A DNA stretch of 64,000 nt from Deuterostichococcus epilithicus (taxonomy: Eukaryota > Chlorophyta > Trebouxiophyceae > Prasiolales > Stichococcaceae), in contig JAVTLE010000005.1 of assembly GCA_033439295.1 (NCBI GenBank), positions 2,406,501-2,470,500 of the forward strand, in the 5' to 3' direction. This document shows positions 23,632 through 32,616 of the stretch, piece by piece (positions within the stretch are counted from its first letter, which is position 1; each line of letters opens with the position of its first letter). The position numbers and the translations under genes are program-made. The notes below the pieces were generated by a model. The model saw only the letters and a program-made list of their open reading frames with translations, did not search any database and was not told where the DNA came from.

Positions 23632-26626
23632 ATGCCTGAGAAGGCTGTGTTCGTTACTGGTGGCATTGGTTTCATTGGTGAGTCGTGGCCTCCGGTTGTC
23701 TGCAGCTTGCAAGTCACCGATCCTGCGCCTTGCGTGTCTGCGTCATGACAGATCTGGTCAGATCTGAAAGTGCAGCTGCTGCCATGCTACATTTCAGATC
23801 CGCGATATGTTTCCGATCAGCTTTCGGGTTCGTTGCATGAAACAACAGGCAGCCACACCGTCCTGACGCTGCTGGAGAATGGCTACCGCGCCACCGTCAT
23901 CGACAACTTTGACAACGCGTTTGAGCAGTGCTATGAGCGCATGAAGAAGCTCGCCGGCGACAAAGCCGACAAGATCACGCTCATCAAGGCATGGCTGCCC
24001 TGCGACCAGATATCGCCATCGTAGCTCACTGCACATGCCGGCGCGGGCAGTGCATGGCGCTGATGCATGATTGCTGTGCATGCTTTGTCGCAGGGCGATC
24101 TGCGCAACTTTGACGACGTCGACAAGGCCCTCGGAACCGACAAGTGAGCCGCGGCTCTGGTGTGATGTTGATGCTGATGTTGCTTCTGCTGCATAGGAAG
24201 CTTATGGGCGTACTAAAGTGCCTGTTAGCCTTCCAATGTGACGATGTCTAATTGGCAGATTTGATGCCGTCATCCACTTTGCGGGCCGCAAGGCGGTGGG
24301 CGAGAGCGTGAAGTCGCCGATGCTGTACTACACACACAACGTTGTGGGCGCTGTCAACCTCATTGAGGCGATGCGGAAGCACAAACTCAAGAACGTAAGT
24401 ATGTTGTCCGACTGCTCACGCTGCAGATGGTGTCCGTCATGCTGCCCTCAAAGGCGCACAAGTGCCAACCTCCACCCTCTTGGACACCTGCGTTACCACA
24501 TCTGATTCCGGACTGAATGCAGATGCAACTTTTCTTTGATGGTGCGCAGATTGTGTTCAGCAGCAGCTGCACGGTGTACGGCAACCCAGAGTACACGCCT
24601 CTGGACGAGAAGCACCGGCTGCAGGTGACTTCGGACCATGTCTCACATGCAACCTGACAGGCATTCAGTGTCAAGATAATTTGGTTGATAACCTTGAGCT
24701 CCAAATCATTGATTTCAGCAAGCCCATGTTTGTTTACGAGGTTGGGCATCCGTTCATGCCGCAAGTCTGAGATACGCCTGCCCAGCATGACCTGCAGGCG
24801 GTGTCGCCGTACGGGCGGACGAAGCTCATAATCGAGGACATGTTCCGGGACCTGTTTGCCTCGGAGAAGGACTGGCGCATCATTTTGCTGCGGTACTTCA
24901 ATCCCGTGGGCGCGCACCCGTCCGGTGAGTGACCGCCGTTGCCATGCAACGCACGATCTGGCCCGCACAGTGCAGCCGCACTACTTTCTCGAATCAACGC
25001 GGCAGTGGGGTCAGAGTTTCCATTAGCTGCGCCTGGAGCCGTACTGGAGGCTGCAACCCTCAGTCAAAAAGCTGGTGTCGAACCCGGCCGTGTTGCAGAG
25101 CGCTGTTGCCAAAGCGCCAACGTTCAGGCCCCGTGTGCACACAGGCGAGATTGGCGAGCACCCAGTCGGCGTCCCAAACAACCTTATGCCATACATCCAG
25201 CAGGTGGGGCTAGCTTGTGTACAGATTCTGTGAGGTAGTGCATCGCCCTCCCTCGGACCAGCCTACCACAGAAGCAGTTCCTTTCCATGCTGCACAGTCG
25301 TCCACAGACCCAACAACGGCTTGAGGCCGCAAGCCTGGCTGCACAAAAGACTTCTCATGTCCCCAACGGCCGGGCTGTAATGCATGCGTGACGAACGACA
25401 GAAACTGTGTGCTCTAACAGGTGGTGCTGGGGCAGCGTGAGGAGCTGAGCGTGTTTGGCGATGATTACGACACGGAGGACGGCACCTGCGTCCGCGACTA
25501 CATGTGAGGCCCTGCCTGCCCTGTACGCACCCTGTACGCACTCACGTTCTGGGCATGCTCAAGTCGGTGCAACGTGCTCATGCATGGTCCAAGCCACGCC
25601 GAACATGTGCCTGCTGCCGCCACTGTTGCCGAATCTGTGACGCTGTGTGCCGTCGAACGCCCCTGCCGCTCCGCGACGTGCGCGGTGTGCAGTGCTCTGA
25701 CAGCCTCAGGGTGGTCACCACCACGTCGGGCACTTGGGAAACCTTACCCCCCCTTCCTCAAAACTGAAACCCCTGGTGCGCAGCCACGTCGTCGACCTGG
25801 CGGAGGGACACGTAGCGGCTCTGAAACACATCGAGACGAGCAAGGAGCCCTACTGCGACCCCATCAACCTCGGCACAGGCACCGGCACATCCGTGCTCGG
25901 GATGGTCAAGGTGCAGAACAGATGGCTGGTCTGCCCTGCAGCTCCACATGCCACATGGCCGCGCGACGCAATGCCAACGACGCTACCGAATCACCCCCCG
26001 GTGCTACAGCTGCGGTGGATTGGCCACTGCAAAGAATGCACTGCCTTCATGGGGCGTATGTGACATGAAAGCGGAATGCGGCATATGAGGGTTTTGCACC
26101 ATGCTAGTGACCCCATTTTGCACAGGCGTTTGAGGATGCCAGCGGCAAGAAGTGCAACTACAAGGTCGTGCCACGCCGCGGCGGCGATGCCACAGCCGTG
26201 TGGGCCGCAACAGAAACCGCTGAAAAGGTGACTGTCCCCCTTGCCCAGAAGCTGCTTCTGATGTTCGCCGGCTGGCAGCCACTGTGGCACCGCCTTGGGT
26301 GACGCATGTCTTGGACCGCTCGACGAGAGCATCGCATGACGCTGAATTGTAGCCCAGCATACGTGGTTCTGTGTCCTGGGCGCGCTGGGTGCTCAACCCA
26401 GCCGCCGGATGCAGCGGCCGCCCTTGACGGTCCCACCCCTTCTTTGCGAGCTTTTTAGCTGTCCCTGTTCTCTAGCGCCAGGCTTGATCAGCGCATGCTG
26501 ATTTCACCCTGCCACTCCACGCAGGTGCTGGGCTGGAAGGCGAAGCTGGACATCAAGGACATGTGCCGAGACCAGTGGGCCTGGGCCAGCAAGTACCCCA
26601 AGGGCTTTGAGGAGGACTCGCACTGA
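23632..26626 (+). CDS. GALE: UDP-glucose 4-epimerase, 347 aa, 11 exons
   Basis: Short-chain dehydrogenase interconverting UDP-glucose and UDP-galactose (NAD-dependent; Leloir pathway and galactolipid/glycan precursor supply). Exons: 23632-23677, 23849-23988, 24094-24143, 24259-24394, 24550-24624, 24798-24924, 25145-25203, 25421-25503, 25784-25910, 26126-26227 and 26525-26626; all join in phase. The Rossmann motif is [19 protein letters not shown]. The catalytic Ser lies in [11 protein letters not shown], the catalytic YxxxK in [10 protein letters not shown], then [33 protein letters not shown] and the C-terminal [13 protein letters not shown]. The intron after 23988 starts with GC (GCATGG). 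Length equals typical GALE. The 3' exons (9-11) were copied into 31755-32356, where they are broken. Confidence 0.97.
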
Positions 26627-26639
26627 AGTGGGGCTCGGT

Positions 26640-27800
26640 TTCAGCATGCTGCCGATGGCCAACATTGAAAGTTGTTTCTTGAAGCATTGCTTTCAGACAC
26701 TCGCTCAGTGATCCGATTGAAAGACCCTCTGCAATTTTGGCATACGAAAAACCCTTTGCTCTCGGACGAACGAAACGTGATGCGCCATGCCCAGGTGCAT
26801 GCGCAGCACACGAGGGCATCAGCGCTTGCCGCTGCGCCCCTCGACGCCACCGCCCTTGGACCCCTTGCCCTTGCCACCCTTCTTGGCCTTTTCGCCCTTC
26901 TTGGCCTTTCTCGCCGATGCGCGCTCGCCCTGCATGCTCAGAGAGATGCCACTGGTCTCCACATTTCTCCAATAAAGACAAGCGCAGTGCAGCCAGGAAA
27001 TCAGTGCCTACCGAGGAACACGCGGTTTCTTGAGAAGCTGACCTTCATGTCCGTGTGGCGCTTGTCGGACTTCATGCAGCGAGTGAGTGGCCGGCCTTGG
27101 ACTTGTGCTCATCGCACCGCCGCTTGGTGCCCGCCTTCTTCGATTATGTTGCTCTGCAGCGCAGCAAGATAGACTCTGAGGGGGTCCTTACACGCAGACT
27201 GTGCAACAGACCGTGGAAATTGTGTTCAGTATACCCTGCACGCAGCTGCAATGCAGGCAGCTGCGCCGGCCATGCGCAGCATCGTCGGTGGCTGCGGCAG
27301 TGAGCCCTGCGGGTTCCACCAAATCTGATGTTTGTGCCGCCCAGCAGTGCAAGACATCACCATAGTTGCCGCTGCCTTGTCATAGGCAGCGGAGGACGGC
27401 AAGATGACTTTTACCTTGCTGTCCTGACCGGAGGCTTTGCCCTTCGTGTGCGCCTCGTCCAGGCTCACCCGCATGGGCGGAGGGGCGGCGGGGATTTCGG
27501 CAATATCAATGGTTCGAATTATAAACAGCCTGGCTGCCTGCTAGAGGGAGGACCTCGGTGGTGGCGGCGGCTCAGTGGGTCAGTGGCGAAACAGACGGCA
27601 TGCTTGCTGGAGGGTGGGGAAGTGGTGAAAAGCACCACCCCTCGCGCCCATGCATCAAGACGCTGCTGCTCAGGCATCAGGCAGCAGCAGTCAGGGCCTG
27701 GCATGGCACGTGAAGAGGGAAGGACCAGGAAGGCCCAGGACGGAAGGCACTGCCAGCCGCCGACCTCAAGGCGCTCTTCTTCCACTGCGCAAGCACAAAC
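26640..27800 (-). pseudogene. Degenerate copy of the SPB1 3' end (exons 15-18)
   Basis: Diverged duplicate of the last part of SPB1, which is intact at 32.6-33.8 kb. Remnants in minus-strand order: exon 15 (about 27.80-27.75 kb, breakpoint inside the exon), exon 16 (about 27.47-27.30 kb, MRVSLDEAHTKGKASGQDSK against [19 protein letters not shown]), exon 17 (about 27.15-27.03 kb, RCDEHKSK against [19 protein letters not shown]), and exon 18 (about 26.94-26.82 kb, the Lys/Gly-rich tail). Introns are also recognisably similar, so this is a DNA-level copy and not a retrocopy. Frameshifts and a missing upstream gene body make it non-functional. It lies convergently against the intact GALE gene, the same arrangement as at the parental copy. 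Confidence 0.85.
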
Positions 27801-28278
27801 ATTATGGTGCCCGCCCGGTGGAGTTTGGGTGCCGTTGCACTTTTTCCCGCCAGCCCGGCCATGTCGTGGTCAGAGCGCGAGGGTGGTGGAGCTGTCACTG
27901 TGTGCGGGACCTCATTGGTTATTGCAGTGGAAGACGCCTTCCCGCGGCCACCAACACAGGGGCATCAAGGAGAGGGCGCAACTACACAAGCATGCCTAAG
28001 CTGAGCAAAACACAACGTCACGTCGGATTCGCGCCAGGTCCCCCATGGCACTACTAACGACGCCCACCGGCGCTTGACTTCCAGGTTCTGATGGAGCTGG
28101 GTATGTTAGCCGGGGTATGAACGTTGCATGATAATTGAGAAGCAAGTCAGTTCATGTCCTTGCTCGTCGATTGCTAAGATGTATTCACGGGACAATTATT
28201 GCGAATTTTGTGAATTTTCAGCGTAATACATAATACATAATACCTGAAGTCAGTGCTTCAGAAATCGCCGTTTTAGCT
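27801..28278. other. Non-coding spacer left of the tandem repeat
   Basis: Begins where similarity to SPB1 ends and runs to the first 948-bp unit. No gene was recognised. Its right end (about 28.17-28.27 kb) is AT-rich for this genome and contains a short iteration, ATAATACATAATACATAATACC. Confidence 0.5.
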
Positions 28279-29226
28279 TGATCACCTTCGGTGATTCAAA
28301 CTTATGCACTCAAGTTTTCCGCCTGACCGTAGTAAACCCTAAGAGTCGTCGACGGGAAACCTCCTCCGCCTTCTGCCGGTGTCACCTTGCGTCTTCAGGT
28401 CTTCCGTGATCCGTCAGCTGTTCCTTGGGCCAGTCTGCAGACCTTGCGTGAGGCAGGCGCCTCCCGCTGCGGCTGGCCGACCGCACGGCGCCCCGGCAGC
28501 CGGCGTTGTAAGATTTGGCGAGTTGATGTAAGAATCGTTTCCGCGCCCTTAGTACGATTTTCCATAGAACGGGGGATGATTCTGGGTACTTATTGCTAGG
28601 TATGAACACGAGGGTGATACTCGCGATTGCCAGACGCAGACTGTGATTCGGAAGCCTCCGCGCTGCAGAGCGGTCCGCTGGTAGGTTGCACGGCTGCAGC
28701 AGCTGGCAACCACTGCGCGCTGCAGCAGGTCGCATAAGAGGCGTTTCGGAGGAATCAACCACGGGGAAAAATTGGTCACAGGTCTGTAACCAGTGATGCG
28801 GGGTTTGTGAAGTTGCTCATGGGTAAGTTTACCAAGTACCAGGGGGGTTGCTCATGTCCAGGCTGGGGATGCTCGCCAAACAAGCTGCATCGGCAAACCG
28901 CGTCTGTTTGATCAGCAGGTGTCACGAGAGTTTCTGCAGGTGATGTGCTAGTGCTTTTGGTGTGGAAACTTCGTGTCGCCCTGATACTCAGACACAATTG
29001 TTGAATTTTCCTCACCCCGAGCCGTCAGTGCCCTGGAGCATTCTGATTTGCTATCTGTATGAGCCCCGCGATCATGGCAGCATGAGCATGCCATGCCAGC
29101 GTCAGTTTGCTGTGGCCGTGCTGCCATTCCTCGGCCGGCCCTATTAGCGACCTGGCTGCCCCCCTTTCGGCTGTCCCCTCCCGATCAAACTCGCGTCTCG
29201 CCCCCGGCGAGCGCCCATTGTTAGTA
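28279..29226 (+). repeat. 948-bp tandem repeat, unit 1 (uninterrupted)
   Basis: First of two adjacent head-to-tail copies; aligned blocks recur at an offset of 948 bp. Each unit starts TGATCACCTTCGGTG, where ATCACC-TTC-GGTGAT can fold as a small hairpin in unit 1, and ends near CGCCCATTGTTAG. The first 550 bp are highly similar between copies (for example GTTGTAAGATTTGGCGAG at 28505 and 29453). No protein-coding potential was recognised. Unit 1 retains the empty site (about 29017-29050) corresponding to the insertion in unit 2. Confidence 0.88.
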
Positions 29227-30768
29227 TGATCACCTTCGGTGTTTCAAACTTATGCTCTTAAGTTTTCCGTCTGGCCGTAGTAAACCCTAAGAGTCGTCGC
29301 CGGGAAACCTCTTACGCCTGCTGCCGGTTGCAGTCTGCGTCTTCGGGTCTTCCGTGGTCCGTCAGCTGTTCTTTGGGTCAGTCTGCAGAGCTTTGCGTGA
29401 GGCAGGCGCCTCGCGCTGCAGCCGGCCGACCGAACGGCGCCCCGGCAGCCGGCGTTGTAAGATTTGGCGAGTTGATGTAAGAATAATTTCCGCGCCCTTA
29501 GTCCGATTTTCCATAGAACGGGGGATGATTCTGGGTACTTATTGCCAGGAAAAATACGAGGGTGATACTCGCGATTGCCAGACGCAGACTGTGATTCGGA
29601 AGCCTTCGGGCCGCAGAGCAGTCCGCACGCAGGTTGCACAGCTGCAGCAGCTGGCAGCCACTGCGCGCTGCAGCAGATCGCAGAAGGCGCGTTTCGGAGA
29701 GATCAACCACGGGGGAAAAATTGGTCACAGGTCTGTACTCAGTAATGCGGGGGCTGTCCAGTTGCTCGTGGGTAAGTTTACCAAGTATGAGGGGGACTGT
29801 TCATCTCCAGGCTGGGGATGCTCGCGAGCCGAGCTGCATGCGGTAATTTGCGCGTGCTTGTGCCAGCAGATGTCAGGAAGACTTCTGCACTGATGTGCGA
29901 GCGCTTTCGGCGTGGAACCTTCATGTCGCGCTGACTCTCATGCAAATTTCATGGCGTTTTCCCTCACCCCGAGCCGTTGCTGTTACTGTCCCCGCAACTA
30001 AGGAAACGAGACCCAAAGTGCGAGCGGGTGGAATGCACTCAGGCGGGGTCGGTCAAGCGTGTGCACAGTCGCGAAAAAGCACCTGACTTGAGGGGCTGGG
30101 CTGACCGTGGAGGCGCTAGGTGCGCGAAGGGCGGCAGCTACAGGAGGGCATTGTCAACAGGCGGGGCACACAGCGAACTGACTTCAGCAGGGCAGTATGC
30201 TATGCGCCTAACGGCCCCCTTAAAACTAGATTTTTGAGACTGTCAGGGCATACCTCCAGGCAGCGGGAGTGCAGGTACGTACGAGGCTGCAAGTTGCGGC
30301 TGGTCAAGCGAAGGCTGGAATGCAGCACGAAGGTAGTGCGGTAGCTGTGGACTGTCAAAGTTACCTGTATGACACCAGGCAATCACGGTCAGGGGCCCTC
30401 TAGAGGGCTAGGGGCCACCCGACCGTGTTGCCAGACGCCGTACTTGAAGGCCGCCGTGGCCGCCACGTGGAGTTGCGAGATGTAAAACCCGTCCTGCTGA
30501 AGGGTTTCATAAGGCCGAGCCGTTGCTGTCCTGCAGCATGCAGATTTGCTATCTGTACGAATCCTGCGGTCATACTAGCATGAGCATGCCATGCCAGCTG
30601 CTGCATGTTGCGATGTGTCCTGCTGTAGTCGTTTCCGCTACAGGGTGCTGCCCTGTGCTGTCATCCCTCGGCAAACCTGATTACTACCTGGCTGCTCTCC
30701 TTTCGGCTGCTGCCTTTCAAGCAATCTGAGCAAACTAGCGTCTCGCCCCTGGCGAACGCCCATTGTTG
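29227..30768 (+). repeat. 948-bp tandem repeat, unit 2 (interrupted by a 531-bp insertion)
   Basis: Second copy of the unit, starting immediately after unit 1. Similarity to unit 1 runs to about 29983, is lost for about 530 bp, then resumes at about 30515 (GATTTGCTATCTGTA at 29047 and ATTTGCTATCTGTAC at about 30543) and ends near CGCCCATTGTTGAG. Removing the insertion and one target copy leaves a unit of about 1.0 kb. Confidence 0.88.
29984..30514. mobile_element. 531-bp inserted element flanked by a perfect 15-bp direct repeat
   Basis: CCGAGCCGTTGCTGT occurs at 29969-29983 and again at 30515-30529, exactly bracketing DNA absent from the paralogous unit 1. This is the signature of a target-site duplication. 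The element has no evident ORF, no terminal inverted repeats and no poly-A tail. Near its right end CACGGTC (30385-30391) pairs with GACCGTG (30420-30426) around a perfect palindrome GCCCTCTAGAGGGC (30395-30408), giving a strong hairpin. A 15-bp duplication suits LINE-mobilised short elements (SINE-like) better than most DNA transposons. I could not identify tRNA-type A/B boxes or name a family. Confidence 0.75.
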
Positions 30769-31754
30769 AGTAGTGCAAGTAAACAGGCATCGATGTTCAA
30801 TGTTGGGCCTATTTTTCAGTGGAGGGCGCCGCTCATGATGATGCTGCCGCCTCACTGCCAAATGGCGCGGTAAATTGGCTGAAGCGCTGAACTGCCCGCC
30901 CAGTCACATAGTAAACTTGGCCTTCCTCACATCCAACTCTTTGCCTCCAACTCTTTATATCCACAGGATGAGTGCCACAGGATGGGCACTAAAGATTTCC
31001 GAGCGCTGTCTATGACAAGCCGTATTTTTCACTTTTTTCTGTGCCTGTCGGCACCAACCCCATCCTCACCCCCCAAACCCCCCACACCCCGTTCACAACA
31101 TCCCTTTGTCCGACGTCTCGCATGGGTGAGGCACTGATCAGGTGCCCGTGTGCCGTGGTGATACGGTTACAAAGCTTTCAGAGCCTTGAGACACACTGGG
31201 ACTTGCCACCCGTTGAGGCGGATGTGGCTCAATCACATGCCGCTGTTGCTACTGCCGAAATTACTGCCGACCCGCAGGGTCACGTGCCTGACAAGTATCA
31301 GACTTGCAATGCACATTTAGTCGCCTGATTCATCCCATCTTCACGAAACATCGTAGGCGCCGCGGGGGCTGAGGGGGTGCCCCAAGCGTTTCGCTGCTCC
31401 GACATATGCACACTTGCTGCCGGCCGCCGGAAGGCGCCACTGCGGCTACTGATGCCACACGTGCAGTAGCTGAGGCTGTTATGTTCTGCGTAACACCCTT
31501 TGCCCAATTGCATCTGAAGCAGGCTTGGTGGAGGTGTTACCCCGTGCTCCTGATCCAGCCCTGCGCCTATATATGACCCGTCTACCGGTGCTGCTCGCAC
31601 TACCGCCGCAGCCTGAGCATCATGAGATTCCTCCGCCAGGATCCACAACACATGCTCATGATTCGTGCAACCCCGCCCAGAGCACTGTGCGACTGGATCG
31701 ACCACATGCCGGCTTCACCAGACAACACTTCTCGATTACGTGAGCAGCTGCAGC
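30769..31754. other. Non-coding spacer between the tandem repeat and the broken GALE copy
   Basis: About 1 kb with no recognised gene. It has a C-rich stretch at about 31.05-31.09 kb and a short imperfect iteration around 30.92-30.99 kb (CCAACTCTTTGCCTCCAACT; CCACAGGATGAGTGCCACAG). ORFs here have no family resemblance. Part may be mobile-element or decayed duplicated sequence. Confidence 0.45.
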
Positions 31755-32356
31755 GGATGCAGTCATGGTGGAGGGTCATGTCGCCGCCCTCAAACACGCT
31801 GAGGCAAGGAGCCGCATTGTGACCACATCAACCTGCATGGGAGATCACGGTGGGCAACAAGACAGCAATTGACATTGCAGCTGGATGATAATGCAGCGCC
31901 GCTGGCACTGCTATTGGCCTTGGACCGCTGATAATTTGTGGCTGACGGAGCACCCAACCAAGTGAGAGCTGTGCGGGTGGAGGGTGACCAGCATCTGCAT
32001 CAGGTTTACGCAGCATGGAAAGCAGTTCGTGTGCATTGCAGGCCTTCGAGGAGGCCAGCGGCACAAAGTGCAAGTGCAAGCACAAGATTGCGCCGCGCCG
32101 CAGGAGAGATAGATGCGCAGCCGTATGGGCAGCCAAGAAGACCGTCAAAGGATGATTCTCTTCTAGCATAGCTGGCCCAGCTCCCGACGTGGAGTTGCTC
32201 TCAGGCTTCGCTGTTGCTGCACAGCTTTGCATTTGTGTGCGTGCGGCGGACGCTGATGGCGGCTGCATCATGTGCGAAGGTGCTGGGGAGCTGGACATCG
32301 AGGGTATGTGGTGAGCCGGGCCGGCAAACACCGTAAGGCTGCAAAGACGCGCACTG
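31755..32356 (+). pseudogene. Degenerate copy of the GALE 3' end (exons 9-11)
   Basis: Diverged duplicate of GALE exons 9, 10 and 11 with their introns. The exon 9 remnant at about 31.76-31.85 kb reads [12 protein letters not shown] against the parental [12 protein letters not shown], then frameshifts. The exon 10 remnant at about 32.04-32.15 kb reads AFEEASGTKCK against [11 protein letters not shown]. The exon 11 remnant at about 32.28-32.36 kb reaches an early in-frame stop shortly after the ELDIEGM region, but the original terminal CACTGAAG context is still visible. There is no upstream gene body. It lies convergently against intact SPB1 and is the reciprocal product of the duplication that left a broken SPB1 tail at 26.6-27.8 kb. 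Confidence 0.85.
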
Positions 32357-32616
32357 AAGTCCGGCTCGGTTCAGGATGCCGCTGACTGCAACGATAAATT
32401 GCTTGTCTGTGTTTCAGAGCACTGATTATAGACACTCACTTAGTGATGATGCGATCGACCCTCTGCAAGTCAATCAGCATCTTCACAACCAGTTTCGAGA
32501 CAGAACACCCGGTTGGAAACCAGCTGATGTGATTTCAACACACACGAAACCCTTTGCTCTCAGCGGACGAACACCTGATGCGCCCTGCCTAGGTGCACGC
32601 GCAGCACAGGAGGGCA

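Noticed and set aside
27505-27525. GGTTCGAAT-like motif as a tRNA B box
   Set aside because: No matching A box or cloverleaf stems nearby; the equivalent site at about 33.39 kb lies in an SPB1 intron and is also not a tRNA.
29984-30514. The 531-bp insert as a Helitron because of the hairpin near its right end
   Set aside because: Helitrons do not make target-site duplications and end in CTRR after the hairpin; here there is a 15-bp duplication and about 90 bp after the hairpin.
28279-30768. The two 948-bp units as the LTRs of a retrotransposon
   Set aside because: The units abut with no internal region, primer-binding site or polypurine tract between them, and ends do not follow TG...CA. 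A tandem duplication describes what is seen.
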